From the NCBI GenBank assembly GCA_942491385.1, contig CALOAF010000008.1, positions 62,001-126,000 on the forward strand: a stretch of DNA of 64,000 nt. Direction: 5' to 3'. A model generated the notes under the pieces. That model was not told where the DNA came from. It searched no databases and saw only the letters and a list, made by a program, of their open reading frames with translations. The stretch is from UBA6170 sp942491385 (GTDB lineage: Bacteria > Chloroflexota > Anaerolineae > Anaerolineales > Anaerolineaceae). Of the stretch, positions 44,215-53,847 are shown piece by piece (the stretch's first letter is position 1; every line of letters begins with the position of its first letter). The translations under genes were made by a program, and so were the position numbers.

Positions 44215-45717
44215 ATGAAAACAGCTATTGTGCAACTGGATGCATTTGACAATGTGATTTCCATCAGGGAGAAAATTTCCTGGAGTAAGACCCAGCGAAT
44301 TTTATTGGTTTGGCCAAATAAGGGAAAAATTAAGTTAGATTTAATGGATATTATCCTAATATTAAGATCCGCTGAGAGTTTGGGAGCACAAATATCAGTT
44401 GTAACGGATGAACCGGTGATCGTAAACCAATTGAGGGAACTGGGAATTTCCATTTTTTCAAGTATCCCGGAAGCGCAAAAGAAACCCTGGAGAAAGCCAA
44501 AAATCAGGAATCGATCCTTGTTTACAGTTAATTCGGATAATCGTATGGATCTGACTGACCTAGAGAATAATCGGCAAACCAAAAAACTGTTTTTATCTAG
44601 ACCTGTGCAATGGGTAGTATTTCTGATCGGGATACTCTCATCTGTGCTGATTGTCCTTATTTTTGTACCGTCTGCAAAAATAACCCTTTTCCCCAAGGTT
44701 GAAGAGCAGACCTTACGAATGAATTTTCGATCTGATCCATCTATTAAAGAAATCAACTTGACGGGAGCGATTCCATTTTCTTTGGTTGAAATTGAAATTG
44801 AGGAGCAAATAGAAGGCGAAAGTAGTGGAATCATTCGTATACCAGATAAAAAAGCTTCAGGGGTTGTGACATTTAGAAATTTAACAGACCAAGAGCTATT
44901 AATTCCTATCGGATCAATTGTACGCACGAACGACGACCCATTCATCAGGTTTGAAACGACGAAGGAAGTGATCTTAGAACCAGGTATCGAATCACAAATT
45001 GACGTTCCAGTCAAATGTACAATCGGAGGAACCAATGGTAATGTGCCAAATGGAAGCATCACATCCATTGAAAATGAATTAGGTGGCAATATCGCTGTGA
45101 TTAATCAATACGCTACTTCTGGTGGTGTAGACATCAAAACATTAGCGCCAACAGAAAATGATTTTGATGAATTAAAAAAAGATTTGCTGAATTTAATCAT
45201 CACGAAATCTCTAGCGGAATTTCAAGAGAAATATCCACAAGCATTTTTGATTTCCGAAGAAACAATAAAAATAAAGGAAATTATTTCTGAAGAAAGAGTT
45301 CCAGAGATTGGTGCACCTGCAGAAAGACATATATTGCGAATAACTGCAATCGTATCTGGTTGGATGATTGAGTTGGAAGAAATAGAAAAATCTGTTAAAC
45401 TGGCGATGGATTCCGATTTGTCGGCTCAATATTTATCAAATGAAGCTGAAATTGAGATAGAGGTTATTACTGATTCCGTAAAATTCAAAGGAAATGAGCT
45501 TTTCTGGGCTGTTCAATCATCACGAAATATTACAACGATAATTGATGAAGACCAATTGATTCGAGATATCCTTGGAAAAGAAAATGAAATAGCAAAATCA
45601 TTGATTATGAATGATGTGAACTTAATCAGAGAACCGCACATAGAAATATCGCCATCTTTTTGGAAATATTTGCCATTTCTTTCGTTTAGAATTAATATGG
45701 TGATTGATGGAAATTGA
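44215..45717 (+). CDS. Baseplate J/gp47-like membrane protein
   Basis: 500 residues. An N-terminal cytoplasmic domain (~1-80) is followed by a basic linker, one membrane helix at ~131-151 (VQWVVFLIGILSSVLIVLIFV) and a large external domain. The external part has the baseplate-J-like segment (ASGVVTFRNLTDQELLIPIGSIVRT and PVKCTIGGTNGNVPNGSI). No other phage-tail or contractile-injection genes are near, so it is probably a host envelope protein that borrowed the fold. It is followed with overlap by ruvX (ATG 45707). Confidence 0.78.
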   Translation: MKTAIVQLDAFDNVISIREKISWSKTQRILLVWPNKGKIKLDLMDIILILRSAESLGAQISVVTDEPVIVNQLRELGISIFSSIPEAQKKPWRKPKIRNRSLFTVNSDNRMDLTDLENNRQTKKLFLSRPVQWVVFLIGILSSVLIVLIFVPSAKITLFPKVEEQTLRMNFRSDPSIKEINLTGAIPFSLVEIEIEEQIEGESSGIIRIPDKKASGVVTFRNLTDQELLIPIGSIVRTNDDPFIRFETTKEVILEPGIESQIDVPVKCTIGGTNGNVPNGSITSIENELGGNIAVINQYATSGGVDIKTLAPTENDFDELKKDLLNLIITKSLAEFQEKYPQAFLISEETIKIKEIISEERVPEIGAPAERHILRITAIVSGWMIELEEIEKSVKLAMDSDLSAQYLSNEAEIEIEVITDSVKFKGNELFWAVQSSRNITTIIDEDQLIRDILGKENEIAKSLIMNDVNLIREPHIEISPSFWKYLPFLSFRINMVIDGN

Positions 45718-46168
45718 ATCAAACCGAGTCATGGCAATTGACCCTGGTGAAAATAGAATTGGGGTGGCTATCAGCGATATGACGGCGACGATAGCAAATC
45801 CTTTAACTGTAATAAAACATATTCAAAGAATCAAAGATGCGGAGAAAATTGTCTCAATAGCGATGGAATATTCTGTGAAACTAATCGTTGTTGGGCAATC
45901 GTTTTATTCGAATGGTGAACCAAATCCATCGGGTAGGAGATCTGCACGCCTGGCAGAGGTAATTCAACAAATGACAGAAATACCGATCATTTTATGGGAT
46001 GAATTTGAAAGTACTCAACGCGCTAAAAAAGCGCGCAAGGAATTGGGTGTAAAGAAGAAGAATCAAATGACACACATGGATGATCTGGCAGCGACGGTCA
46101 TTTTACAGTCCTATCTTGATGAAAAGTCGCGAAATGATAATTCATCCAACCAAGTACCGGAGTCTTGA
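45707..46168 (+). CDS. ruvX: Holliday junction resolvase-like RuvX (YqgF)
   Basis: About 153 residues, RNase-H fold. VMAIDPGENRIGVAISDMTA gives the first Asp, LIVVGQSFYSNGEPNPSGRRSARL the Gly-rich nucleotide segment, and HMDDLAATVILQSYLDE the last Asp pair. The family matures 16S rRNA 5' ends (YqgF) and may resolve DNA junctions. The usual GLP in VVGLP is GQS here. ATG 45707 overlaps the upstream gene by 11 bases. Confidence 0.9.
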   Translation: MEIESNRVMAIDPGENRIGVAISDMTATIANPLTVIKHIQRIKDAEKIVSIAMEYSVKLIVVGQSFYSNGEPNPSGRRSARLAEVIQQMTEIPIILWDEFESTQRAKKARKELGVKKKNQMTHMDDLAATVILQSYLDEKSRNDNSSNQVPES

Positions 46169-47310
46169 TGGTTAAACAAAAAAAGAATCGACTACAAAGT
46201 TGTTTGGTAAGCTTTTTCCTCATTAGTACAGTCGCGTTAGTTGCCGGCATCCTCTGGCTGAATATGGCTGTTTCAAGGGATGTCGCATCTGTCTATGGAC
46301 ATCCGGATCCATCTTTGAATTATTACAAACGTTTCGTATATACAAGCAAATTATATTTTTCTGAAGAGAGTTTATTGACAGATCAAAACAATTTGATTGA
46401 AGATTATTACTTTGAAATCTTGCCTGGTGAAACGGTCGGTCAAATAGCCTATCGATTAAATATGAATGAACTGATTAATTCCTCTGAAACGTTCAATGAT
46501 TTCCTGATCTACAAAGGTTATGATCGAAAAGTACAATCTGGTTATTTCCGAATTGAACCTGAAATGAATGGAATTGAAATTGCTGAGAAAATAACGAATC
46601 CAATTCCAGATAAGGTTCGTTTTATTATTTTACCGGGTTGGCGGGCTGAAGAAATCGCTGGTATTTTACCAGGTTCAGGTTTAGATTTTGATCCGGAGGA
46701 ATTCTTGTATTTGGTGTCCAATCCGGCAAATGAGTGGCTACCTGATGAATTAGATGGCGTTGCTTCATTGGAAGGATACTTGTTTCCAGGTGAATATCTG
46801 ATTGACAGAGAAATTACGACAATTGATTTCATAAGAGGTTTCCTGATTGGCTTCCTGGAAAATATGAATGATGAATACCTAAATGCTCTATCCACCCAGG
46901 GTTTGTCATTGAATCAGGCGATTATCTTGGCCTCGATGGTTGAAAGAGAAGCGGTTATAACGGAAGAAATGCCAATGATTGCATCTGTATTTCTTAACCG
47001 TTTAAATATTGGTATGAAATTTGATAGCGATCCTACGGTCCAATATGCACTTGGATATAACATAGATCAGGCAACCTGGTGGACAAATCCATTATCTCTG
47101 AAAGATCTACAAATTGACTCAGCTTTCAATACATATCTTTATAATGGATTACCCCCAAGTGCAATATGCAATCCGAGTTCGAGTGCAATCGAAGCCATTG
47201 CATTTTCTGTTAAATCACCATATTATTATTTTCGAGCAAAATGTGATAGATCTGGGCTTCATAATTTTGCGGAAACGTATGAAGAACATTTGGGAAATGG
47301 TTGCCCTTGA
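46168..47310 (+). CDS. mltG: Endolytic murein transglycosylase MltG
   Basis: About 380 residues. One membrane anchor (~9-31, SCLVSFFLISTVALVAGILWL), then a LysM-like subdomain (FEILPGETVGQIAYRLN) and the YceG domain with the catalytic Glu in LASMVEREAVITEEMPMIASVFLNRL and SDPTVQYALG. It cuts nascent peptidoglycan and ends glycan strands. Its ATG shares bases with the ruvX stop. Presence of MltG indicates the cell makes peptidoglycan. Confidence 0.93.
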   Translation: MVKQKKNRLQSCLVSFFLISTVALVAGILWLNMAVSRDVASVYGHPDPSLNYYKRFVYTSKLYFSEESLLTDQNNLIEDYYFEILPGETVGQIAYRLNMNELINSSETFNDFLIYKGYDRKVQSGYFRIEPEMNGIEIAEKITNPIPDKVRFIILPGWRAEEIAGILPGSGLDFDPEEFLYLVSNPANEWLPDELDGVASLEGYLFPGEYLIDREITTIDFIRGFLIGFLENMNDEYLNALSTQGLSLNQAIILASMVEREAVITEEMPMIASVFLNRLNIGMKFDSDPTVQYALGYNIDQATWWTNPLSLKDLQIDSAFNTYLYNGLPPSAICNPSSSAIEAIAFSVKSPYYYFRAKCDRSGLHNFAETYEEHLGNGCP

Positions 47311-47319
47311 GGAGGGAAT

Positions 47320-48072
47320 ATGGAAGTTTTAGGTCTTGATATTGGTGGTTCGGGTATAAAAGGCGCGATCGTCGATACCACTTCAGGTGAATTATTGACA
47401 GACAGATACCGGATTGACACACCGGAAGGCGCAGAACCATCCGATATATCAAAAACGGTTCATCAAATTTGCCAATATTTTCAATATGCAGGGCCAGTGG
47501 GTGTTGGATTTCCATCCATAGTTCAACATGGCATCGTGCTTTCGGCAGCAAATATTTCCAAAAATTGGTTAAGTCAAAATATAAACGTTTTATTTTCACA
47601 GGAAACTGGAAACCGCATTTTCGGTTTGAATGATGCGGATGCTGCCGGGATTGCTGAAATGAGGTTTGGAATTGGGCAAGAATATCAAAAAGGTGTTGTC
47701 ATTCTACTAACGATTGGTACCGGAATCGGGTCAGCCATTTTTTCGAATGGGGTGCTTGTACCCAATACTGAGCTTGGTCACATGAAAATCAGAGGTAAAG
47801 ATGCAGAACACCGGGCTTCAGACGCTGTTCGCCGGTTGCAAGATTTGTCCTGGAAAAAATGGGGGGAACGTTTTAATGAAATTCTGATTATTTTGGATGA
47901 GTTATTCTCACCTGATTTATTTGTGATTGGGGGTGGGATAAGCAAGAAATTTGAAAAATATGGTAAATATTTCACAATCCAGACAAAAATAATGCCAGCA
48001 ATGTTGTTAAACCAGGCTGGCATTGTAGGGGCTGCTATGTACGCAAAAGAGCAATCCGAAAAATCAGGATAA
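47320..48072 (+). CDS. ppgK: Polyphosphate glucokinase (ROK family)
   Basis: 250 residues; phosphorylates glucose using polyphosphate or ATP. LGLDIGGSGIKGAIVD is the phosphate loop, FGLNDADAAGIAEMRFG holds the catalytic Asp, and LLTIGTGIGSAIFSNGVLVPNTELGHM matches polyphosphate glucokinases, which lack the zinc motif of other ROK proteins. GGAGGG precedes the ATG. It follows mltG by 9 bases and converges on the fumarase/aspartase gene with a 9-base overlap. Confidence 0.92.
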   Translation: MEVLGLDIGGSGIKGAIVDTTSGELLTDRYRIDTPEGAEPSDISKTVHQICQYFQYAGPVGVGFPSIVQHGIVLSAANISKNWLSQNINVLFSQETGNRIFGLNDADAAGIAEMRFGIGQEYQKGVVILLTIGTGIGSAIFSNGVLVPNTELGHMKIRGKDAEHRASDAVRRLQDLSWKKWGERFNEILIILDELFSPDLFVIGGGISKKFEKYGKYFTIQTKIMPAMLLNQAGIVGAAMYAKEQSEKSG

Positions 48073-49497
48073 GATTCCGCCTTCAGTGAATTTTCTGAGA
48101 TCACTGAAAACATGACTGATATCTGACTCTTGTAGTGGTTGGTTAGTATTTTTATTTATTAACAAATCTTTTTTCACTTTTTCTAGCGCAAGTTCCCGGA
48201 TGGTCATATTTCGTGAAATCGATTCTTTTACCAATTCTGCGCCCATCTGATAACCAATTAATGGGTTGAGAGCTGTTACCAGAATCGAATTCTTCTCTAG
48301 CCAACCTTCAGCTTTTTCCACATTCGCGGTAATATCCACGACGCATTTGGTGGTAAATGCAGATATGCTTCCGATCATCACATGCATCATTTCAAACAAA
48401 TTATGAGCAATGATTGGCATCATAACATTTAATTCGAGCTGGCCAGCCTGTGCTGCCAGGCTGACAGTTGTGTCATTTCCGAGAATATGATACATCGCCA
48501 TGTTAAGCATCTCAGCCAGAACAGGATTGACTTTGCCAGGCATAATGCTTGAGCCGGGTTGCACCGGTTGTAGTCTGATTTCGTCCAATCCGGTAGCTGG
48601 CCCTGACGATAATAATCGGAAATCATTGGCAATTCTGGTTAAGGTCACTGCTAAAACTCTGAGTGATGAGGAAAAATCAACCATATCTGCCATGGATTGC
48701 ATTGACTCAAACAAATCATCGGATGTATTTAATTTCAATTCTGTTATTCGATGCAATTCTTCTACCATGCGGAAATGATACTCCGGATGTGCATTCAAAC
48801 CTGAACCAGTGGCGGTACCGCCGATACCGAGTCTCCTAAGCCCTTCTGATGACCTTTGTATTCTGTCCATATCTCTTTCAACTGCACGGGCGTAGGCAGC
48901 GAACTCCTGACCTAGACGTACAGGGACTGCATCCTGTAAGTGGGTGCGTCCTGATTTTACAATATGATCAAATTCGATTGCTTTTTCTCTTAACGCTGCT
49001 ACCAATTGATGGATTGTATGAATTAGCTCATCTACTCTCCATAAACATCCCAACCGAATGGCAGTAGGAATTGTGTCATTGGTTGATTGCCCCATATTCA
49101 CATGGTCGTTCGGGTTGATCAGGTATTCTCCTAATTGTCCTCCCATCAATTGGGTGGCCCGGTTTGCCATCACCTCATTCGTATTCATGTTATGGCTGGT
49201 ACCCGCGCCAGCTTGAAAGGGATCGACAACAAACTGCTCATTCCAGGAACCCTGCATTACTTCATAGCCAGCCTGGATGATCGCATCTGCGTAGTCTTTT
49301 GGCAATAAACCCAGATCCTTGTGAACTTTGGCGGCAGAGGTTTTAATGGCTGCCATAGACCAGATGAAGGCAGTATATGGTTTCATTCCCGATATGGGAA
49401 AGTTCAACACTGCCCTCTGCGTCTGTACTCCGAATAAAGCAGATTTTGGCACTTCCAGTGACCCTAAAGAGTCTTTTTCCATCCGAAATTCTTGCAT
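48064..49497 (-). CDS. Class II fumarase/aspartate ammonia-lyase family enzyme
   Basis: About 477 residues from the ATG at 49497 (AAAGGAAAATT before it). The family adds or removes water or ammonia across fumarate. It shows GTSHNMNTNEVMANRATQLMG, SGRTHLQDAVPVRLGQEF and the signature GSSIMPGKVNPVLAEM. MPGKVNP and ANRA fit fumarase; MNTNEV and LGSLEVPKSALFGVQTQRA fit aspartase-like members, so the substrate is not settled. A ferredoxin gene lies upstream, separated by a terminator. Confidence 0.88.
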   Translation of the reverse strand: MQEFRMEKDSLGSLEVPKSALFGVQTQRAVLNFPISGMKPYTAFIWSMAAIKTSAAKVHKDLGLLPKDYADAIIQAGYEVMQGSWNEQFVVDPFQAGAGTSHNMNTNEVMANRATQLMGGQLGEYLINPNDHVNMGQSTNDTIPTAIRLGCLWRVDELIHTIHQLVAALREKAIEFDHIVKSGRTHLQDAVPVRLGQEFAAYARAVERDMDRIQRSSEGLRRLGIGGTATGSGLNAHPEYHFRMVEELHRITELKLNTSDDLFESMQSMADMVDFSSSLRVLAVTLTRIANDFRLLSSGPATGLDEIRLQPVQPGSSIMPGKVNPVLAEMLNMAMYHILGNDTTVSLAAQAGQLELNVMMPIIAHNLFEMMHVMIGSISAFTTKCVVDITANVEKAEGWLEKNSILVTALNPLIGYQMGAELVKESISRNMTIRELALEKVKKDLLINKNTNQPLQESDISHVFSDLRKFTEGGILS

Positions 49498-49529
49498 AAT
49501 TTTCCTTTTCTGCAAATCGTTAAATCAAA

Positions 49530-49553
49530 AGAGGAAGTCACACGACTTCCTCT
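49530..49553 (-). terminator. Terminator after the ferredoxin gene
   Basis: Minus strand: AGAGGAAGTC, loop GTGT, GACTTCCTCT then TTTGATTT; a perfect 10-bp stem. Confidence 0.88.
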
Positions 49554-49574
49554 ATCATAACCAAAAATTATAAT

Positions 49575-49985
49575 TTATCCAGCGGTACTATAACCTGGAC
49601 CATCGGCAAAGTATTTGGCATTTACTTCGGTATCAGGGGTTAAATCAACTTCTTCTCCGGCTTCCAATGTTTTGGTGCCTTCAAGGTGAACATCTTCGCC
49701 ATCATGGTTTGAGCCATCATATACTTCAGTGAATCCGGGGGTACCAACCGGCATGGAGAGTTTTTCTCCACCCTTGGCAACATAGGGGGCTGGAACCTCA
49801 TCTTCTGGGAAAATGGCCTCCCAAGGGCACTCGGGCACACATGCTCCGCAATCAATGCATGTATCAGGATCAATGTAATACAATGGATATTGATCTTCCG
49901 GTTTTCCAGGAACGATACATTCAACAGGACAAACGGTTGCACAACCACCATCACGCAGACATAAACTTGTTATTACATGGGTCAT
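49575..49985 (-). CDS. Ferredoxin with two iron-sulfur motifs
   Basis: About 136 residues from the ATG at 49985 with GGAGG upstream. The first cluster region is SLCLRDGGCATVCPVECI and the second CIDCGACVPECPWEAI, as in 7Fe/8Fe bacterial ferredoxins of FdxA type. The ~75-residue acidic C-terminal extension (EAGEEVDLTPDTEVNAKYF) is longer than in simple ferredoxins. It carries electrons in the cytoplasm. It has its own promoter and terminator, so it is a single-gene unit. Confidence 0.92.
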   Translation of the reverse strand: MTHVITSLCLRDGGCATVCPVECIVPGKPEDQYPLYYIDPDTCIDCGACVPECPWEAIFPEDEVPAPYVAKGGEKLSMPVGTPGFTEVYDGSNHDGEDVHLEGTKTLEAGEEVDLTPDTEVNAKYFADGPGYSTAG

Positions 49986-50084
49986 ATTTTCCTCCAATTA
50001 ATACTTTGTATCGATAAAATGTTTTATGGAATGTAAACTTCATCTGATAAAGATGATAAAATTTGACAAATCTTTCTCAATCTG

Positions 50085-50112
50085 ATTTTATCAATCATAA
50101 TCTTTTTGTCAA
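50085..50112 (-). promoter_or_regulatory. Promoter of the ferredoxin gene
   Basis: Minus strand TTGACA (50107-50112), 16-base spacer, TAAAAT (50085-50090); leader about 95 nt. Confidence 0.65.
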
Positions 50113-50132
50113 GCAATGAGACGCATTAAATC

Positions 50133-51065
50133 ATGCATAAAGAAAAACTTTTTTCGTTAAGTGGCTTGTTGATTGGAATTCTTACAGTTTCTACGGCCGC
50201 TATATTTATTCGGTTGGCACAGAATAGCGCTCCATCTATCGTTATTGCAGCCATCCGTTTATCTACTGCTGCCATATTGCTCGCACCGATTGCGTATATT
50301 CAGTATAGAAAAAAATTATTTGATATTTCAAAGAAAGAATTTATATTCCTGCTTTTGTCCGGGTTTTTCCTTTCGATTCATTTTGCTGCCTGGATTACGT
50401 CTTTGGAATACACCAGCATAGCTAGTTCCATTGTTCTGGTTTCCACAACACCTTTGTGGGTAGCTCTTCTTTCCCCCATATTTTTGAAAGAAAAAAATAA
50501 CGCGACTATTTGGATTGGTTTATTTTTAGCCATCCTAGGCAGTTGCCTGGTGGCATTCAGCAATCGATGCTCCTTATCCTTAGAAAATCTCATCTCGTGC
50601 GAGGTTCTCAGCTTGCATTTTAACCAGACTTCTCTTTTAGGCAATTCATTGGCGTTAGTGGGCGCTTGGGCAGCAGCAGGTTATATGATGGTTGGAAGAA
50701 GAGTTAGGTCAACACTACCACTCATAAAATATATTTTCTTTGTGTATGCTTTTTCAGCGATTTTCTTACTGTTGATTGTACTTGTCACGAGACAGACACT
50801 GGTTGGATATTCAGGACAAACTTATCTATGGATGCTGCTGTTAGGATTAATTCCCCAGTTGTTCGGTCACTCCATTTTTAATTGGGCATTGGGTTATTTA
50901 CCGGCAGCATTCGTTTCGATTGCTTTGATTGGTGAACCGATAGGTACCATTTTGTTGGCTTTCCTCTTTTTACAGGAGATACCTAATAGTTTGGAGACCC
51001 TCGGAGGCTTTTTCATTCTCAGCGGGATATTTGTAGTCTCCTTTCTTAACACCAAAAAGAGCTGA
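50133..51065 (+). CDS. EamA/DMT-family transporter
   Basis: 310 residues, about ten membrane helices in two EamA repeats (LSGLLIGILTVSTAAIFIRLA at the start, then ALVGAWAAAGYMMVGRRV near residue 175). This drug/metabolite exporter superfamily moves amino acids, nucleotides or other metabolites; the substrate cannot be told. No SD is clear. It stands alone, divergent from the ferredoxin gene and convergent with malQ. Confidence 0.88.
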   Translation: MHKEKLFSLSGLLIGILTVSTAAIFIRLAQNSAPSIVIAAIRLSTAAILLAPIAYIQYRKKLFDISKKEFIFLLLSGFFLSIHFAAWITSLEYTSIASSIVLVSTTPLWVALLSPIFLKEKNNATIWIGLFLAILGSCLVAFSNRCSLSLENLISCEVLSLHFNQTSLLGNSLALVGAWAAAGYMMVGRRVRSTLPLIKYIFFVYAFSAIFLLLIVLVTRQTLVGYSGQTYLWMLLLGLIPQLFGHSIFNWALGYLPAAFVSIALIGEPIGTILLAFLFLQEIPNSLETLGGFFILSGIFVVSFLNTKKS

Positions 51066-51098
51066 GAAATGGATCAGGTAATAAAAAGATTGAAACCT

Positions 51099-52604
51099 CT
51101 ACCCCTCAGTTTTGGATAAGCGACTGTAAAGAAAATTAATTTTGTGTATTTTTTCTGCTAACTGAGAATTTACTTGAAAGGGGAGCGCTCTCCAACTCCA
51201 ATTTCCACTTGCTCGTCCCGGATAGTTCAATCTGGCTTCTGAACCCAGATTGAGAAAGTCCTGTAACGGGGCAATAGAAATTCTTGCGACTGACGACCAG
51301 ACAGATCTGATCATATTCCAAGAGATGTTTTCCCCTGATCGGGATAGGTAGCGTCTACAAAAATCCTTTTCATCTTCAGGAGCAGAAAGATACCAGCCAA
51401 GCGTTGTATCATTATCATGTGTTCCTGTGTAGGCAACACAATTCACCGGATAATTATGTGGCAGAAAGGTATCATCAGGATCTCCTGAAAATGCAAATTG
51501 TAAAATTTTCATGCCTGGGAGATCAAATTGATCACGTAAGGCGTAAACATTTGCAGATATTTCCCCTAAATCTTCTGCGATGATAGGCAAATCACCCAAT
51601 TCTTTTTGCATGACTTCGAAGAAATCTGCACCTGGGCCTGGTAACCATCTACCAATTTCGGCTGTTTTGTTTCCAGCGGGAACTTCCCAGTAATTTACAA
51701 AACCTCGAAAATGATCCAGCCTAATAAAATCAAATAATCTCAATGTAGCTGTAATTCTTTTTAACCACCATTTGTAATGGTTTTTTTTATGAACATCCCA
51801 GCGATATAGCGGATTACCCCATAATTGTCCGGTTGTTGAAAAATAATCTGGTGGAACCCCTGCTACGACTGTTGGTTGTAAATGTTCATCAAAATAAAAT
51901 AATTCTGGATGAGACCAGGCATCTGAGGAGTCAAAAGAAATAAATATGGGGATGTCGCCAATGATTTTTATTCCCTGGTCATTGGCATATTTTTTCAAGT
52001 TAGTCCACTGCCTGAAAAATAAAAATTGTTTAAACATATGTGATTCGACCAGTGTTTTATTTTTCTCTTGAAAAAATTCAAGTGCTTTGTGGTCTCGTTT
52101 CTTTAGATCATCTGACCAATGATCCCAACTTAATCCACCATTTACTTCTTTAATTGCCATGAACAAAGCAAAATCAACTAACCAATCTTGTTCCTCTAGC
52201 ATAAATTGCTGAAACTCGAAGGTCATTTCCTTAGGATGTGACAATTTGAAATTTTTATAAGCACGATTAAGGATTTTTAGTTTCCATTCAATCACAGGTC
52301 CAAAATCAACCATTTCAGATGGGAACTCAGGTCGATCTTTCAAATCCTCCAAAGTGAGCAATTCTTCGTCGATTAATAAGGTGGAATTTATTAAATATGG
52401 ATTGCCTGCAAAGGCGGAAAAACACTGATAGGGGGAATCCCCATAACCAGTAGGCCCCAGGGGGAGTAACTGCCATAAGTCACATCCCGATTGAACAAGA
52501 AAGTTTACCCAATCATACGCTTCTGGACCAATGTCACCAATACCATCTGGACCGGGTAAGCTGCTTGGGTGTAGCAAAATTCCTGACATTCGATCAGATC
52601 TCAT
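51099..52604 (-). CDS. malQ: 4-alpha-glucanotransferase (amylomaltase)
   Basis: About 501 residues from ATG 52604 with GGAGATT upstream; the frame extends into glgC but without an SD. GH77 motifs: SGILLHPSSLPGPDGIGDIG at the N-terminus, DIPIFISFDSSDAW, FIRLDHFRGFVNYWEVP with the nucleophile Asp, LPIIAEDLGEIS with the acid/base Glu, and YTGTHDNDTTLGW. It transfers alpha-1,4-glucan chains in glycogen and maltodextrin metabolism. It is the last gene of glgA-glgC-malQ and overlaps glgC by 11 bases. Confidence 0.94.
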   Translation of the reverse strand: MRSDRMSGILLHPSSLPGPDGIGDIGPEAYDWVNFLVQSGCDLWQLLPLGPTGYGDSPYQCFSAFAGNPYLINSTLLIDEELLTLEDLKDRPEFPSEMVDFGPVIEWKLKILNRAYKNFKLSHPKEMTFEFQQFMLEEQDWLVDFALFMAIKEVNGGLSWDHWSDDLKKRDHKALEFFQEKNKTLVESHMFKQFLFFRQWTNLKKYANDQGIKIIGDIPIFISFDSSDAWSHPELFYFDEHLQPTVVAGVPPDYFSTTGQLWGNPLYRWDVHKKNHYKWWLKRITATLRLFDFIRLDHFRGFVNYWEVPAGNKTAEIGRWLPGPGADFFEVMQKELGDLPIIAEDLGEISANVYALRDQFDLPGMKILQFAFSGDPDDTFLPHNYPVNCVAYTGTHDNDTTLGWYLSAPEDEKDFCRRYLSRSGENISWNMIRSVWSSVARISIAPLQDFLNLGSEARLNYPGRASGNWSWRALPFQVNSQLAEKIHKINFLYSRLSKTEG

Positions 52605-53847
52605 AAGGCAATCTCCTGGTTTGAACAAATTCACCCGATTTTACCAGATTTGAATTAAAGTCGTTTGGAATTACATCAGGACCAATGATTGCACTCGATT
52701 CAAGCGTCGAACCACTCGGAATAACCGAATCCTTGCCAATCACAGTGATCTCGAAAATTAAATTATGTTCACCTATCAGGCAGTTTTCCCCAATATTTAC
52801 TCGTCGATCAAGAATGCTGCAATTAATCACAGAATCCTTACCCACCTTGCAATCCGTGAATAAAATGGATTGATTAATTTCAACATTGTTCATAATTCGA
52901 ACGCCTGGCGAAAAAACACAATTTCTAACTATAGCTCCAGCCTCGATCACACAACCATCGGAAATCATGCTGTTTTCCACAACTGCGCCTTTCTTGATGA
53001 TGGCAGGAGGGCGTTCTTCAGTTCTGGTATGGATGACCCAATCATGGTTATACACCTGAAAAGGGGGTTCGTCAGATAGAAGATCCATATTGGCTTGCCA
53101 ATATGCTTCCAATGTGCCTACATCAACCCAATAACCTTCGTATGGATACGCAAAAACCCTGGCATTATTATTGATCATGTTTGGGATTATGTCTTTCCCA
53201 AAATCATGAAAAGATCCAGGTCGAAAATGATCATTCCATAGTTCCTGATTGAGGATATCGTGTTTAAATAAATAAATTCCCATATTAATTGTATTCGCCG
53301 GTGGATTTTCTGGTTTTTCAAGAAATTCGACTACTTTGAAATTTTCGTCATAATGCATGATGCCATATCGTGATGCTTCTTCGTAAGGTACAGAATTGGT
53401 CGCGATGGTCAAATCTGCATCATGCTCGAGATGAAAATTGATCATTTTTGTGTAATCCATCGCATAGACGTGATCTCCGGATAACACCAATATATGATCT
53501 GGATTGCCACGTTTGATAAAAGTAAAATTCTGTTGAAGAGCATCGGCAGTGCCGATAAACCAATCAGAAACTTGAGCTTTATATGGAGTGAGGATTCGAA
53601 TACCTCCTGCAATATCGCGATTTAAATCCCAAGGTGCACCTGACCCGATATGTTCTATCAGTGATTGGGGGCGATATTGCGCAAGAACCATGACGTCATT
53701 AATTTGTGAGTTGACACAATTTGATAGTGGGAAGTCAATAATTCGGTATTTTCCAGCAAAAACAACCGCTGGCTTTGCACGTCTTGCGGTTAGAACTTTC
53801 AGCCTGGTACCTTCTCCACCCGCCAGAATTACTGCTCTAATTTTCAT
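52594..53847 (-). CDS. glgC: Glucose-1-phosphate adenylyltransferase
   Basis: 417 residues; makes ADP-glucose, the committed step of bacterial glycogen synthesis. AVILAGGEGTRLKVLTARRAKPAVVFAGKYRIIDFPLSNC is the nucleotide-binding segment, with catalytic and sugar residues in LVLSGDHVYAMDY and VVEFLEKPENP, and GYWVDVGTLEAYWQAN. The C-terminal third is a left-handed beta-helix (GAVVENSMISDGCVIEAGA). The usual allosteric Arg/Lys of GGRLxxLT is partly changed (EGTRLKVLT). It overlaps glgA by 4 bases. Confidence 0.95.
   Translation of the reverse strand: MKIRAVILAGGEGTRLKVLTARRAKPAVVFAGKYRIIDFPLSNCVNSQINDVMVLAQYRPQSLIEHIGSGAPWDLNRDIAGGIRILTPYKAQVSDWFIGTADALQQNFTFIKRGNPDHILVLSGDHVYAMDYTKMINFHLEHDADLTIATNSVPYEEASRYGIMHYDENFKVVEFLEKPENPPANTINMGIYLFKHDILNQELWNDHFRPGSFHDFGKDIIPNMINNNARVFAYPYEGYWVDVGTLEAYWQANMDLLSDEPPFQVYNHDWVIHTRTEERPPAIIKKGAVVENSMISDGCVIEAGAIVRNCVFSPGVRIMNNVEINQSILFTDCKVGKDSVINCSILDRRVNIGENCLIGEHNLIFEITVIGKDSVIPSGSTLESSAIIGPDVIPNDFNSNLVKSGEFVQTRRLPYEI

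Noticed and set aside
44172..45089. Leftward 305-codon open frame
   Set aside because: Antisense to the baseplate-J-like gene with serine-rich shadow composition.
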